A stretch of DNA of 64,000 nucleotides from Pyrrhosoma nymphula (Eukaryota > Arthropoda > Insecta > Odonata > Coenagrionidae): assembly GCA_963573305.1 (NCBI GenBank), contig OY754331.1, positions 90,263,434 to 90,327,433 of the forward strand, written 5' to 3'. Positions 23,401 to 38,400 of this stretch are shown in pieces. The notes under the pieces were generated by a model. It ran no database searches, was not told the origin of the DNA, and saw only the letters and a program-made list of their open reading frames with translations. The position numbers and the translations under genes were made by a program. Within the stretch, counting starts at the first letter, position 1, and each line of letters starts with the position of its first letter.

Positions 23401-26400
23401 CTCTATCTCTCGTTTTTCCTCGTACTCATGTGGGCTAGGGTAGAACATATACAGGGCACTTTTGTTGTTTGCATTGAGAACATACGCCTTTTAGATGCCT
23501 TCATCGTATAGCTGTTTTCGTAAATATGTATCACTACTTCCACCAGTATTCGAAATAGAAAAATGAAAGGGGCTGATGAAATAACATTCGCAACATATCT
23601 AAACATTTCGCTGTCTTGCATCACATTTTCATCCTCACTAACATCCGAATCAATGTTCGTATGCTCAGAGAGGCTTCACTCAGAGCCAGAGTGTTCAACA
23701 TCCTCCAATTCCTCATCAGAAACATCAACGGTCGAAACACTTTCGGATCCACTCTACATAACGGTAAGATTCGTATACCAAAGAAAAACAAACGTCTGAA
23801 GCAACGAAATGATATCACCAGTTCAAGGGAAACTTCGAGATGTGCGAACTACAGCGTGCATACGATGAATAACTAACGCATCCTAAAATTTTGCGACAGC
23901 TAGAAAGAGGCCGATGGCAGGAGAACCAAAACATATTCGCCGAAAGCGAAGTATCAGTAAATGAAACTAAAATCTTCGCCCCTTTTCCCTACTGTAATCC
24001 GTTTTCCTAGAGGTAGCGTCATAAAATACCATTTTCACAAGTGAAGAGAATAGGATGGGGGAAAAGGGCATGAGGGGTCTGAAAGGAGAATAACCCGGGG
24101 AAAGAGGAAAAATAGACTGAGTAACAGAAGATTAGCAGAAAATTGTAGAGGATGTTCAATGAGAGACCTGCAGACGGTCGGAAAATCCAAAAGACTTCCG
24201 ACCGCCTGTTTATTGCCCTTGCGCGTGATCTTTCTCGTCCGTGCCCGACCGTGTCTTGCTGGCTGACCACCCAGTACGGTGACACACGCCAGACGTAAGG
24301 GTTGGGGAGGGGAATTTTGGGAAATACCAAAGGACCCCTCGGAGAACCAAAGACAAGGAGCATCAGAAAGGGTACGTGAATGAAGCCTAAGCGGCGAACG
24401 TCCGGCAGGGGTCTGTCGGTGAAGCATTTACGGATACCAAAACTACAGCGTAAATAAGTAAATAATACACAACTAATAGGTAAATATGTATTACAAAGTA
24501 AACAATAAAAAAATCGGGAATGCATTGTTTGTCATATTATAACAGATAAGGACTTACTGAGTAACAATTGTTACTTGAGTCTTCTTGATCGAGTGCAATT
24601 TAGCGATAATGCAGAAAAGAACGTATGACCCCATAGGAAGATTTAGCTTCCAGGGAGCGTAGTTCCACTAGTATTCCGGTAGGATAGATAAATAAACTAG
24701 ATGAGTTTTGTGAGAACTGATAAAATATAATTCTCATAAGTAGATGGGGAATAGTAAGTAATCGTGAATAAAAATAATTCAAATCTAAAATCAATCCTTC
24801 AATCATTATATAAATTAGCCAGCTTAAATTAAAGTAGCCAGCTTAACACTAGAACAGAACTTGACGCACCTAAAGTAGAGGGTCAAAAATGGCCCCTGAT
24901 TGCATGTTATGTTTTTCACTCTAGAGTAAATTTTACTAATGTTATATCGTTAAAACATAATTCAATACAACAAAATAGCACATCTTGGTTATTTTTGAGC
25001 ATTTTAATGTACAGTCATCTCTCGATTATCCAGCTTCCGATTATCTGGTTTGCAGATTATCTGTGCTATTTTCTCATCCCTACACTTAAAAGTTTGAAAA
25101 ATATTCCTATGGTAAAATTAAGTAAATTCTTTGAAAGTTAGATGTATCTAAAAAGAATTGCAAGTTTGTAAATGTCTCTTTTTAGGTTAACGTTTTAATT
25201 TAATCACAATGTTATGGAAATTGTTTGCTACGTTTAAGAATGATGAAAACTCAGCTGCATCTGCTTCTGAAATTATTTTATCCGTTCTTTTCCATTACCC
25301 TTTGCCACTAAATATTCTATCTTTCTAAAACGAACAGAAAAGTAAATATACAATGGAATTAATTTCAAATAAACTACTGTTAAACCCCTAAATTACACTT
25401 TTCCAGGGACCCTAGAATAAAGTGTAAATTGCAGGAAAAGTAGAATTTTCACTTATACATCAATGTTCTTTGACCGGAGTAAGGGTAAAAATAAGAAACA
25501 CTGATAAACTGAAAAAAGAGCGGTGTCATAATTTATTCCTTGACCTAGCACTTCTCATTTATTTATATTTGATGAAAAAATACATTAAACATCTTAGACA
25601 AATTGAAAATTAAGAAAGGATGAAGATGGCAGGGCGATTTACATTATATTTGTTACTAGCAACCATTGAAACTATATAATGAATATAGCATGATTATTTT
25701 TAGAAAGTTTATATTTTCATCTGCTTGGACTTCCTCTGCCTATTAATAATATTATGGACTTTATTTTCAATTTTCTCCAGTTCCTCAAGCATTTGCTCAC
25801 AGCAGTCACTACCTACTAAGTAATTTCTTAGAGTTTGAACAGCACACACTTGCACAGAACAGAGTCTTGCCTATCATAGTTATAATTCGGGAATCAAGTC
25901 AGTGTACAGTGTGTCCTCGTTTAACGTTGTTCACTCGTTCCTGAAAAAGCAGACGGAAAGCGAAACAACGTTAAACAATGCAATATTTCCCATAAGAAAC
26001 AATGTAAAAAATTAAAATCGGTTCCAAAACTTAACAATTCTTCATTTCATAACAATAACAATTTCTGCACAGTACAGCGATAAAAGGTTGGATTTATGGA
26101 ATTATTGAATGAAGCGTTCAAACTAATTTTCTTAAACATTTTAATGGTGAAGCTTTGATATTTTCTCTCACAATAGAAATTATGGAATTATTCTCTATCC
26201 TGGCGACACGAAAACTACAGGTGATAGGAACTTACTGTTGATATTTAAAAATACAGGGGACCTGGTTGAAAGGCGTTATCAATGGATTAATGCACAAAAA
26301 TTGCCAATTTCCTTAAAAATGTATGTGTTTTTATGGATTACATTGCATCATCCTCCGTCAATTTACGGCATATTTTAATTACGCGGACAGTCGAACAGAT

Positions 26401-29400
26401 GGCACCAATAGTCATAGAGCTTCATATCTTAGATGAAACAAACTAAAAAGGCATTTTAAAAACAATTAGCACGGGGTTTCCCTCTAATTTTTCCGATATT
26501 TAGTGCTGTTAGCACCGGTTTCCCTCCGAGTAAATAGAAATTTTTACCCTTCACTGCGGAGCGCGTGCGTGAAGGGCAGAAATGTCGCTCGCTGCGATCG
26601 TGAAAACTTAGGAAATCAATTAAAATAGTGAGTGAAGTAGGGAAGCACGGTGCTGTGGACAAAATATTTGTTATTTCGTAACATTTTTTTAGGAACAGTA
26701 TCACCCTCGACGATTTCCTGCATCATGGAGGGTTTAGAAAACTTCCTCGTACACATTAATTCAACACGAAAAACATGTTTTCGATTCACCTTAAACAGCA
26801 GTGAATCAACTTTTTCTACCACCAATTTTACCTTATGGCGGCTTGGGATTTTCAGGTATTTTTTCCCGTAGCTGTCTGACCCTGGGCCTACCATTCAGAC
26901 ATGGTATTATTAATACCATGCCATTCAAGATCGTACACTAACATTGGTTTGAGTTTTAAATCACCCGATGCATTGTCCCCCAATAACAGCGTAGTAAATA
27001 ATAAGCAAATATAACAGTTATGAAACAATTAACGCAATAATTATTTGCTCAGGTGAACCTTTTACACACGCTATGGGGAGTTAACGCCAAACTTTTCCGC
27101 CGAATGGAAATTTCGCATCAGATGCGCCAAAGTCCTATTCGTTATTCATTTTTTTTGGTTGCACAAAATTTGAACAACGTTATCGTGAAGCACTGGCGAC
27201 GTTGAACGATTAAGGGTTTTAATTGTTGGGCAACGTTATCGTGAAACAACGTTAAACAGGACAACGTTAAACGAGGACACACTGTAAATGATCTCAGTTG
27301 TCCACCACGAGTTCTTTAATTTTTCATCATATCTGGTTAATAATCCATTTTTATTCTTCATAGTTTCTACTTAGGAAAAAAATTAATCCTCCCCTGCAGG
27401 TTCAATTACAGTCAAGCACCCATAACCCGGTAATCCAGTTGCATGCTATAGTCCGGCAGTGTTGTGAAAACAACATCATATATATTCGGAGAAATCAAAA
27501 AATCATAACCATAAACGTTGTTTTTCGAGATTTTGACTCTGCACTTAGTAAAAATATTTCCTTTAATTGCTGGAATATAATGTAACTTATAAGTATTTCG
27601 AGGTAATTTCATTAAAAAAAAATTGTACATGCAATCTAAACGAATTATACGATTAAGTTACGCACATTGCAGTTTGAAATCCTCACTGTTGGCTGAGGCG
27701 GCGTGAAGCGATGGCACAAAACTATCGGTTGCAGAAAAAGTAGAAGTTTATTCTCACCAGCCTCCTGAAACAGCAATGTGGATGAAGCAGACTAAACTGC
27801 TCCATTGAGATTAACCTTAATTTCTTAACCCCCGATGCGATGCTAGCATTAAAAACGATGAAACAACTGATCTTCAATCGCATAAATCAATCAGCCGCGG
27901 CAAGGAGTTTTGCGTCATGAAAATGTTTCGTAGTTTTCATTTTTATTTCAGTATGCTCAAATTTTCCACATTATATTAACAAATATATTTTTTCTAAAAA
28001 TGATTATTTGTGTATTTAAGCTTTTGGGGTGTCCAAGCGGGTGAAAGGTTCCATGTATTCTGGCATTTCGATGTCCAATACGGCCCTCGTCGTCAGGGGC
28101 GTCAAAAGATTCACCGGAAAAGTACTATCTTTCAGCGATTTATGAAGTTAAAACCAGATATTTTTTTCATTTTTATGCATAGAAACATAAAAATAATGAT
28201 ATTATAGAATTATCACTAACTGGAATGAAAATGCCTTACATAAAAAAGACTACGCTTCATTTTATAGCTTGAATCATGGCTTGAATCATATCTGGCAGAT
28301 TATGAGTTGATGTAGTTCAAATTTCTGTTACTAGTGGCACTGTATACTATTCCCGCCAAATTCAAAATCTTCCTTAAAACAGGTCTTATTGTGCTCTCTT
28401 TCGTATTTTTTCTGCATATATGTACAAGGCAAAGTCAAAAATAGCAAGGGATGATATGCATGAGTAATGGACTTAAGAACTGAATTTCACTTTTGAAAGA
28501 GCACGTTGTGGTGCTAATTGCGGGAAAACTGAAAAATGTATAGTCTAAATTCGGGGTTCTGCATACGTTGGGAACATAGGAAATTGAATGGGACTTTGCA
28601 AAAGTGGTGTAAATTGTGGGAAAACGTAATTTCCGATAACACAAATACGAGGTTTCACTGTACTTTGAAATAAACTAACTTATATTATACTTAAAAATAA
28701 CTATTTATTGTTCTGTATTTTCTTACTTTTCGGCTTGAATTAATAAATATGAAACAGTATCAGTGCTCCCTGGCCATTATTTGCCGTTGAACAGTCATTT
28801 GTTTTTACCCAGATACGATTGTGCCAGTTCATTCATTTGGAAATCTCAATAACTTCAAAGTTGCATTTGTTACTGTAGTACCGTGTTCTGACAAAGCTGA
28901 TGCAAATGGCAGAAAAACTGAAGAAAATTGTCCTTTCCATCGCTAAAAAACAATAATTGATTACAAGAAAGGAAAAAGGAGAGACTCCGCTTAAACTGGC
29001 AAAAGAATATGATGTGGGGTTATAAACAATTCGGGATATAATTAAGAATAAAAGTAAGCTGATGAAGTTCGCTGCAGCCTCGGACAGTGGTTTGGGACCC
29101 TCCAAGCGTAAGACTATGAAACGATCAACCTTTCAAGATTCAGACTTCGCCATGCTTCTTTGGTTCAATCAAAAACAGTCAAGTGGTATACCCATCTCAG
29201 GCCCCATGTGCACACAGCAGGCTAAACTATTTCACCAGTCTCTAGGGATAGAAGGGGATTTTAAAGCTTCTGGGTGGTTGACGAGATTCAAGCAGCGACG
29301 TGGAATTCGTGAAATTGATATTCAGGGAGAGCGATTGAGTGGAAATGTTTCAGCCGCTGATGCGTTTTGCTTGGAGTTCACAAAATACGTAAGGAAGAAG

Positions 29401-32400
29401 AGTTGGCACCAGCACAGAAGCTCTGGTGAGTGTTGAAACTTTGCTGGATTACATGCGACAAAATGATTTCGATTATTGCGACGTAATCTCAGCCAGAAAA
29501 ATAAGAACTGCAATAAAAGAAAACATGAAGAAATCAAGAAAACAGCAAAAAATAACTTGTTATTTCCGAGATTCAAAATAAAAAAATGTGCTCTATTCTG
29601 ATATTCACTTCAATAACGATTTTTACATTTACTTCAAATACGCAATAGGTTTATGGTTTTGTTTTTTTATTATCTATATGGTCAAGTTAAGTGCCCATTA
29701 TCTTTGGTTTTAAGCATTAAAAACTATTTATTACATTAGAAAATATTTATAGATGAATGTTGAAGATTTCATGATATTTGTAATAAACAAACTGGAAAAT
29801 TAGCATTAAGCAAGATGTCAGTTTTTTCTTATCTACATGGTCAAGCTAAGTAAGTGCCCATTATGTTGTGTTTCAAGCATTAGAAGCTATAAATTTATAA
29901 ATTTTTACGATATTATTATATTTCAAAATAATAGTAATATTTAGTATTTCATTAGTTGTCTTGCGGTAACCGCTGCAGTCTGTTATGTGAAATACATAGT
30001 TTCCATCCTACGAAGTGAAATTTCGATATCACGACCACATTTTCCTTGTTTTTCGGTTATCCGTGTCTCATCATGCATCCATTAGCACGGATAATCAAGA
30101 GTTGACTGTATCTTTTTTCTGAGTAAAAATTGCTTGTAAATATTTTCCTTGTGCAAAATGCCCTTTTTTATTTATATACAATTTAAATAAGTCAGAAGTT
30201 TTCTTATTTGCCTGTACATTTTTTACAACACAACGTTACTACATATGTTGCATTTATTGGCACTTTTCGTGTCTTTTTTGTAATTGATTTGCACCTAACA
30301 CTTCCTTCTTGTCATCATGTCTCGTTCAGTTGATGTGGCATTGAATTTATTACAGTGGTCTGCTCTACACAACTCCCGTTTCATACCTCTGAAAGCTTCA
30401 GGAGGATGTTCTGGCGAGAGATCCTGAAGTTGGTTACTTCTCTACAGTATTCATGAATTGATTCCTCCAAGATCAAGAATATAGCTGAACATTTGTACTG
30501 GCCACCTTCGAGTGGCTGGCTTTACTAAATATTTCCTGGCCATTTGGTCGACGATAAGAACTCCATATTTTATTTTATTATAAAATTTAACTGTCTGGTT
30601 TTTTTTGCATCCATTTTTACTGATACAACAGGGTGGAGAGTTCTCAACACAATTACAGTCTTGTTAACTTTCCTTTGGTCAAGGTGATGTTATAATTTTT
30701 TAGTAGAACGCTCTGATATAAAGGCATTCGAGGGGTCTTTAGTTTTTTGGGGACTTCCCTCCACGCTAGATTAATAGTGCCCTCCAAACTTGTGCCTTGA
30801 GGTTTTAATATTTCTACCAGCTTTCTGGAGGTAAAAAAAAATAATCACAATTGACATTTCTACTCATATTTTTGAAAGAAGATATTAACTTTACCATGAC
30901 ATAGTCGGAAAGATGATCACTATTTGGCTTTTATCCTTACCTAGGTATGGAAATGAATATTATTATATTTATTGTCCTTTTCGACTGCCATCCAGAATTT
31001 CTGTCTGTATTTACCTGGCTTTGATTGCATGAACTGAATAAAGTGGCATCGAGCTCTTCTTGGAAACAGTTGCTCGTCAATGGAAATATAAGGTCTAGGA
31101 ATGGAGCATGCTCGAGAGTTTGAAATGAATGTTTTATATTTCCTAGATAAGAGTCAACTTATCTTTTTGCAAACTTTCTCTTTTTTAGTCCTTCGTGACA
31201 AACCTAGAGTATCACATTATTTCTATAAATGTCTCATGATATTGCACCCATACAAAGAGGAAGTCCCCATCTTAGGGTCCATAGCAATTTGAAATCAAGA
31301 CCATTGGCACCATTAACATACCAAATCCAAATAAATGTGTCAACGTCATCAAGAGACACTGTCTATTTCACTGCCTCATTGCACTTCTCCATATGTTTCA
31401 TAATAACATTGTGTATTATAAGTCTTGAAGGAATTAACAATTTCCTATCAGCTATGAATCCTTTGGCATATGCTGTTGGTCCTGGCTTCTCCCTTATGAT
31501 ATATTGCTGAGCGCATCTTCCAGGATTGGGACTTCCAAGAGGCACTACTTTTTCATGCACTTCCATCCAGCGTCGCTCCATGGCACTTCAATCGTGAACC
31601 CAATACCAAAATCGGAGCTTAAAATATTACCTTTGCTGTACTTTCTGGTGGAGTGTGGTGGAGATATTATCTGTCATGTCTGTAGGAGTACCTGCGGCCT
31701 CTTTTAAGCAGCCTTCATTATCACCATCTGCCACTTCTCCTCTTTCAAGAGACTCAGGAGAATATTTATGGGCTTTCCTCTTTCTGGTTTGAAGGAGGCA
31801 TCCAGCTTGAATCGAAGTCAAATTAGATGGAGCATTCACTATTGTAGTCACTTCTCACCAATCATAAATATGTATCATTGCTCATCCTTGCCTTCGTGAT
31901 CCAATATTAAATAAAACTTGTTATGAAAACAAATATTTGCTTCAGTCACAAAATGAATAAAACATTCTCCTCTGGGCATTTTTGATCCTGCCATTTCTAC
32001 CTGTGAAGTTTCGCTGACGGAAAATGGTAAATCTGAGTATGAATCAGATGTGCTTTTGCTGCTGACCAGGATAAATTCCTTATCTTCTGACCCTATACCA
32101 CTACTTTCACCTTTACATCTGACAGAACCTACAGATTCGTCTTCTGATATCTCTTGCAGAGTGGCAGTTATATCCTGAGGCTGCTGTGCCATGACAAAAC
32201 AGTATCCAATGAAGTTACACCGTGTAAAACACTATTCTGCATTCAAATATGAGGCATCTCACTCTGCCCTCAGTAATGAACATATACTAACTTGTGTAGG
32301 GTGAGTGAGTGGTAGAGCGACTGGTTGCGGGAGAGGAGGAAAGGGAAGTATGGAGGGGAAAGAGATAAGCGGTGTTGAGTCAACTCTAACTGCTGCAGGA

Positions 32401-35400
32401 ATTAATACAGGAGAATACTAATGTTCCTGGGATGTTTTACAACGAAAAGGAGGAGGGGTCAAAAATGACTCCTTCCCATCCTTTCCCGGAACGCCGACTA
32501 GCCCCGCAGGGCTCAAACGGCCCCCTCTCCTTCCCTACCATTAACCGCGGAGCACAATCATACGGCCCCTCCTCCTTCCCTACTTTGATACCACTGACCC
32601 CTGTGACACCTTCTAGCTTGAAATCCACATTGTAGCCAAAGTTTTTAGGATAATTTAACAACATTTTTGTCAAATAAACTTAAACTTAAATGATGAAAAG
32701 CCACAAAATTCTAGTCTTGATTCATGCAGAGAAAAATAAATGGCAAAATGCAAAAATCAAAAAGGGTCAAGAATCATACCCTCCATTCTTCTAGTGTTAA
32801 TGTGTTAAGTTCTGGCTTGCTCATAGACAATGACACCGAACATTTATTTGACTGATTTCTGTTTGTATTTGGGTTGAGATATTCCACTATTTTCTGATCT
32901 GACTGTGGCTATTCCCTTTGATGATGGATAGGATGGAACTTTGTAGTTACTGTGATCGTCCCTAACTTTCCTTGAAGAAACAATGTATACTTTGAATTGT
33001 TCTCGAGCTCTAAATATATTTCTCATGACGTCCACAAATAAAATCTCAGGTATCAACACAAGTGATGGTAATGATGGATAATTTGTCATTATTACTCATT
33101 TGTTTACTTGACAGTGTTGTAGCTTTCTACTCTGCTTGGCACTCTTGAATGTGATGCCTTTATTCCATCAAAAACACAGCCGAAAATGTAACTTTTACCC
33201 AAGGTGCCATTAAAAATATCTTGTTATGGAAGAGAGACTTTGCATTAGTTCACAAAGTTTGAACTATAAGTAAATGTCCTGCAGCTTACTTAGTTGCATG
33301 TATGATTGGTGTTGAATTGGATAAGTATCGTATTTCATGGCTACTAATATGCACTTGTATTTCTTGAAAACGTGTACCAAATCAGCCTGTATCTTATGAG
33401 CATAGCGTAAACCTATGTTTTCATGCATCCAGTTTTGCATTGCTGTCTGAGGTAACCATCTCTTTACTTTCACCAGAGACGTGAGTTGCGGCCATGAGAT
33501 AAAGGTGAACCCTCCATCATTGTGTCTGTGATTCTGCAGTGGATAACTTAACTACAATTTCTACATATTTCTGGAAATTTTCAGTTCAATTTTATTCCTA
33601 TAAATTGTTAGCATAAACAAATGTTGATCATTATTTTGTTTCTTCTACTACATAACCCATACCATCACATCGTATATTATGGGCCGGGAATTACTGAACT
33701 TATCCAATTGAGAGGTCAATAAAAAAACAATACCAAAAGCTTAAAGGCATAGTGGGTCCATCATGCAAGGGTTGTTGATTTGTTTTCATACCATCATACA
33801 TGTATTTATTTTAAGGATTGACAAGTAGCATGGACAACCACAACAATTATGACAATTTGCCTCATTGTGCAACTATGACATCAATCTTTGAATGCAAGTG
33901 ATGTGGGAAGCAAGGGAGATATTATATAGGAGTGAAATTGTGGCTACAATTATTGCCATCATAAACAAATTTCTTTTAACTGTGTGACATTTTTTTTGTT
34001 TACAGGGCCATTGGTTGGAGAGATGATGAATCACTTCTTAAAGAAGAAAGATGGAACTCTGTCTCCTCCTCAGCGGAAGTTGTTCATATATTCAGCACAT
34101 GACACAACAATTGCAAATCTACTGATGACATTAGGTGTTTTCAACCCACCTTTCTCTCCACCATACACTGCAACAATTTTGCTTGAGCTACACCGGTCTT
34201 CAAATGATGATTATTATGTTTCGGTATGTATTGCATTCAGTGCTAGTTTATAATCTGTTATGTGTTTGTTGTTAGCAATTTAAACTTTTATGAATGCATA
34301 ATTATAAATTACTTGGGCATTGTTTTCTTTGTTAATGTTGGCATCAGGGATAGTGAAAAGGCATAATACCTTAGTATATTCTGTCAGGTGTCTTTTCAAT
34401 TTAAGGTGTTTGAGAATCAAGATCTATTATCGTGTATTTATTACAGTGAGCTCTTGATTATTTTCGCAATTATTATATTGGCTGCAGATTATCCATGTAT
34501 ATATTATTGCCAAAAGCAATGCATGACTTACCGATCGAGACGTTGAAAACTGCAGGTTCGGTGAGGTGTCTCGAGGTCTGATGCTCCCTCGATGGCTATT
34601 TGTTCAGAACTGCACGCACACTCACAAGCATGCACATGGACACACACAAAAAAAAAAGAAAAACCTCCATGATATTCGGTCATGGCATGCATTGCCCTCT
34701 TGTGGCCATAGATAAAAACAAAGATTGGCGCAAATACGAAACAATGGTATTTATTTATTCTTAAATTTAGAATTATAAAGAAAGCTATGTGCACACAAGT
34801 AACTTGTAAATTTCTGCTTATGATAAAGAGCATTCTTAGTCCGCCAGAATCTAATGTTTCTTTTATTATTAACCAAATTGCCGGGAGGACAGAAGACTAA
34901 AAAATATTGATGCTTGAGCATTCCAAAGGTGTTTTCGTAGAAGGCATTTCAAAACCCTTTCCATGATTATTTTTGGTTCAAATTTCATTCTTTTGCCTCA
35001 TTACAGGCTGGAAATTGTTTTTTTACGTGCTTCTATAGTGCATTGGTGGCTAAAGAGACGCCATCGTGGGAGATATATAGGTGCAAGAGGTGAAAATCGT
35101 GACTTTATTAACGGCATTTTTCTGTGAAAAGTAATATCTATTTTCACCAGTGGGCAATTCCAAACAAATAGTCTTACATGAGTACTTGTGGTCCGACTGG
35201 TTTGGAGTCTTGCGATTTTTGGCACAAAGGAAGAGTAAAGTATTGGCTCTTGATATTCTTAAATTTAAATGATAGGGTGATTTGATTACATATCTGAATT
35301 TAGCGAAAAATGGCACAATACGGTTTAAAACTGACTCCAATGTGAGCTAAAGGTCGGATTTTGAATGTAATGATGTGATAAGGAAACGAAAATCTCACTT

Positions 35401-38400
35401 TTATTTTAACATTTGGTCTCATAAGCATCCATTTCTGTCTAGTAGTGCAGTTTAATTTTGCTTTTTTTTTTCAATTTAATCCATGTTCAGATCCTAACAA
35501 TTGCTTTATTATTGCTTAAAAATGACAAGGCTTAATTTTACTAAACAGTCATGATGTAGGACTGTGCTTAAAATGCATGGCATTATATTTTTGGTGCAAA
35601 CGCATGGCACGACGCCGACAGTGCAACGAAAACTGTTAGGTGAAAATCACAAAAATGTAACGAAGAATGACATTGGCAGATCATTCACTTGCTGGGGTTC
35701 AAGTTTACCGCTTTGTTTACTGACTTTTCTCGACCTTGATTCAGTGCTTGAGTTGGCTCCCGTGTATCACACAATATGGGTAGGAGCTAATTCTGGGGGA
35801 GAGCTGAAGCTCTTAGCTCCATAGCTGCAAGTTATAGAATAGTCCCCTGGTGTCTATGCCAAAAAAGCACACACACATGATTGTTATGGGTCTACTGGAA
35901 ACCATATGATAACCTGTTGTACAGCCCAGATTTGGCTTACTATATTTTAATTCCTCTTCATGCACCTTAGGAAATAGCTTGCATGATAGAGCTTTTGTAA
36001 CTACAAATATTTGTAGTCCATTTTTTAAATGTGGCTGGGATCATGAGTGGCAAAATTTCATGATGGGATACAAAGGCCATAAAATTTGCACCAAATGTTT
36101 GTAATGTCATTGAATTGATTTGAAATTAATAATATTTTTAGTCATTTGTTGTGTGGAATAACAACTGTCTCTCCAATTATTGTTGATTTTTAGTTACTGA
36201 ATGGAAATTTCTTCTCTTATGGACCTCATATTTAAGTTCCTGAATTATGATTATCTTTATTGATTCTGTCTACAGCTGTACCAATAAAGCCTGAAATAGG
36301 TTTTAAAAATGCTTATCTGAGTTAATTCATGAATTTTTTATTTTTTTCCTCAGCTTTTATACAAAAACGGCACTAGAGCTGAAGATGTGATCCAGTTGAC
36401 TATACCAGGATGCCTGCAGCATTGTCCATTGGATCGCTTTGTGGAACTAATGAGCCCAATTGTGCCAGTAGACTGGAAGAGTGAGTGTGCCACGCTGTAT
36501 GATGATGACTCTGCAATTAAAGTGTTTGGACTCTCAGCAGAGTTACCTCTTCATGATGTGACTATTATAGGTGAGATAATTTTTACCTATCGACAAAGGA
36601 GAATCATTAGTATTCAGGGGTGCAATATAGGTTTGTGTGGTGAAGCAAGTTGTTATGATAAAGTAAGCCCTGATGTGTTCAATTTGTTGTGATAATTTCC
36701 AAAAAGTTAAAAGTCATGGTAACTTAATCTCTATCATGGGCTTCGGCATCCCATTGCCTCTCATTACCTGTACTAGCCATCTACACTGCCTCATTATCTC
36801 CTCAAGAACTTCACTATACCAAGCTCTTCCTCCTTTGCCTTCCTTTCTGTCCACTACACGTTCTCAATTTTCCCCTATGCCCACATCTCAAATGCTTGCA
36901 GCCTATTCTCATCTTCTTTTCTCAGAGTTGACGTTTCTGCATCATAACACTATCGTGCCAAAGCGATTCCCTTCAATATCCCCTGTACTTTTTCTTTTCT
37001 TCTGCAATCAATTTTTATTCACTAGTACTGATAGTTTCAAATACATTTTCATTTTAACTTCTCCATCTTCCTCTAAGATGTCCTCTCGATACCAGTCCCA
37101 ACAATCACTTATTTATCTCTTTTTTATCACTATGACAATAACTCAAAAAGGTTGATAAATAAAAATAAAATAAAATTCAATATTTTAAAAATAAATAAAT
37201 ACATAAAAGTTATTCTGGTTATCAATTAATTAAACATTTATACACATGCATCAACATTACACTTAATCTTAAACTCTGCCAACCTTTTCTTTACATCCTT
37301 ACACAAGGTCCCTGTCATCAGCTACCTCCTATTACTGAATGCTTCTTCTGCTAGTGCAGTTATTCTTGTAATGTCTTTGCTACTTTGCCCATTTTCCTCA
37401 AACGTACAACCCAAGGTATAAATTGTTCTACACACTCCAGTTTGTGCCCTCCTGCTTTTATGACCTCTCTTTCTTTGTCCTTGAGCATTATTAATTTAGT
37501 TTTCTTAATCAAATTAATCGATTGTGGCGATACTTTGTGGAAATTGAAGATAGAATTCATTGTTTCAAGAACACAGTACAAAATTCCACTAATTATTTTT
37601 AATGCTGTCGACCGGTTTTGACGTCTAAAGCATCATTTACAAGACAAAACAGACCAGCAGGAAGTCCAGCTATTGTATTCCCAAAATATAAGGCTGCGAT
37701 TGACTCTGCACTCTCTGCTGAGAGTATCCCAGGATTTGTAACGAAGGACCTAGATGAACGGCGATTAGCTCAAGTGTCAATACCCTGTATTGAGTGCATG
37801 GTGGGCAAGACTGACAAGGGCCCGCTGCAGATTATTCTGGCATACTTACGGTCTATGATTAGAAAATATGAAAAAAACTTTTTGGAAATTTTCCGTGGCC
37901 GTGAATGAACGATAGCTGCTGGTGAAATAATGCCGAACTCCCAAAAATAACATACGGAAAAATATAATGGGCCCAAGTTGGGGCAAAGTAACATAGGCAA
38001 CAGTATTGCTGTCACGGCATCGCGGATGCCACACTTGGTTTGCTCAACAAACACTTAGCTTGTAAAGACAAAGGTGATAACACTCAATAATCCTGCAAGC
38101 CTTCATACACAGAAGAGGTCAAGTGGAAGGACATTTTCGATTTGAAGCTTAAGAAAGATAAGTCTTTTGCTAATCAGATGCCAAAATAGGAAAGGCATTT
38201 GAATTTGTACTGGGCGTGGTTGCATACCATAGGATCAAAGAATGATAAATTCGTCCAGTTTATTTTTTTTTGAGAACTTGTAGAAAGATGATTCGAGAGC
38301 ATCCAAAAATATTTGTCAACCACTTCTACGCATCACTGTCCTTGAAAAGCATGTAGAAGAAAAATTATCCTCGCAGAAGTTATGTCAAAATTGATATTTT

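Larger units (their letters stand above)
25012..30108 (+). mobile_element. Tigger/pogo element nested in piggyBac
   Basis: Ends CAGTCATCTCTCGATTATCC and, inverted, CAGTCAACTCTTGATTATCC, flanked by TA (25010-25011, 30109-30110). This is the Tc1/mariner-superfamily Tigger end type. It contains a plus-strand transposase remnant (28910-29580) and a nested 1.37-kb MITE. Confidence 0.85.
24843..32800. mobile_element. 8-kb piggyBac element containing nested Tigger and MITE
   Basis: TTAA at 24843-24846 and 32797-32800 flank ends CACTAGAAC and (inverted) CACTAGAAG. A minus-strand piggyBac transposase remnant lies at 30200-32192. GGTCAAAAATG motifs occur near both ends (about 24882 and 32457), as subterminal repeats. 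Removing the Tigger at 25012-30108 leaves about 2.9 kb, the size of an ordinary autonomous piggyBac. Confidence 0.75.

Noticed and set aside
24019..24525. 168-codon minus-strand ORF
   Set aside because: Sequence vaguely resembles repetitive DNA seen in other genomes, but no domain or splice sites support a gene.
34444..34500. Full Tigger element suggested by CAGTGAGCTCTTGATTAT
   Set aside because: Only one end is present; no inverted partner within intron 6.
36673..37155. 160-codon plus-strand ORF
   Set aside because: Antisense to the LINE C-terminal remnant; low-complexity Ser/Leu/Phe composition.
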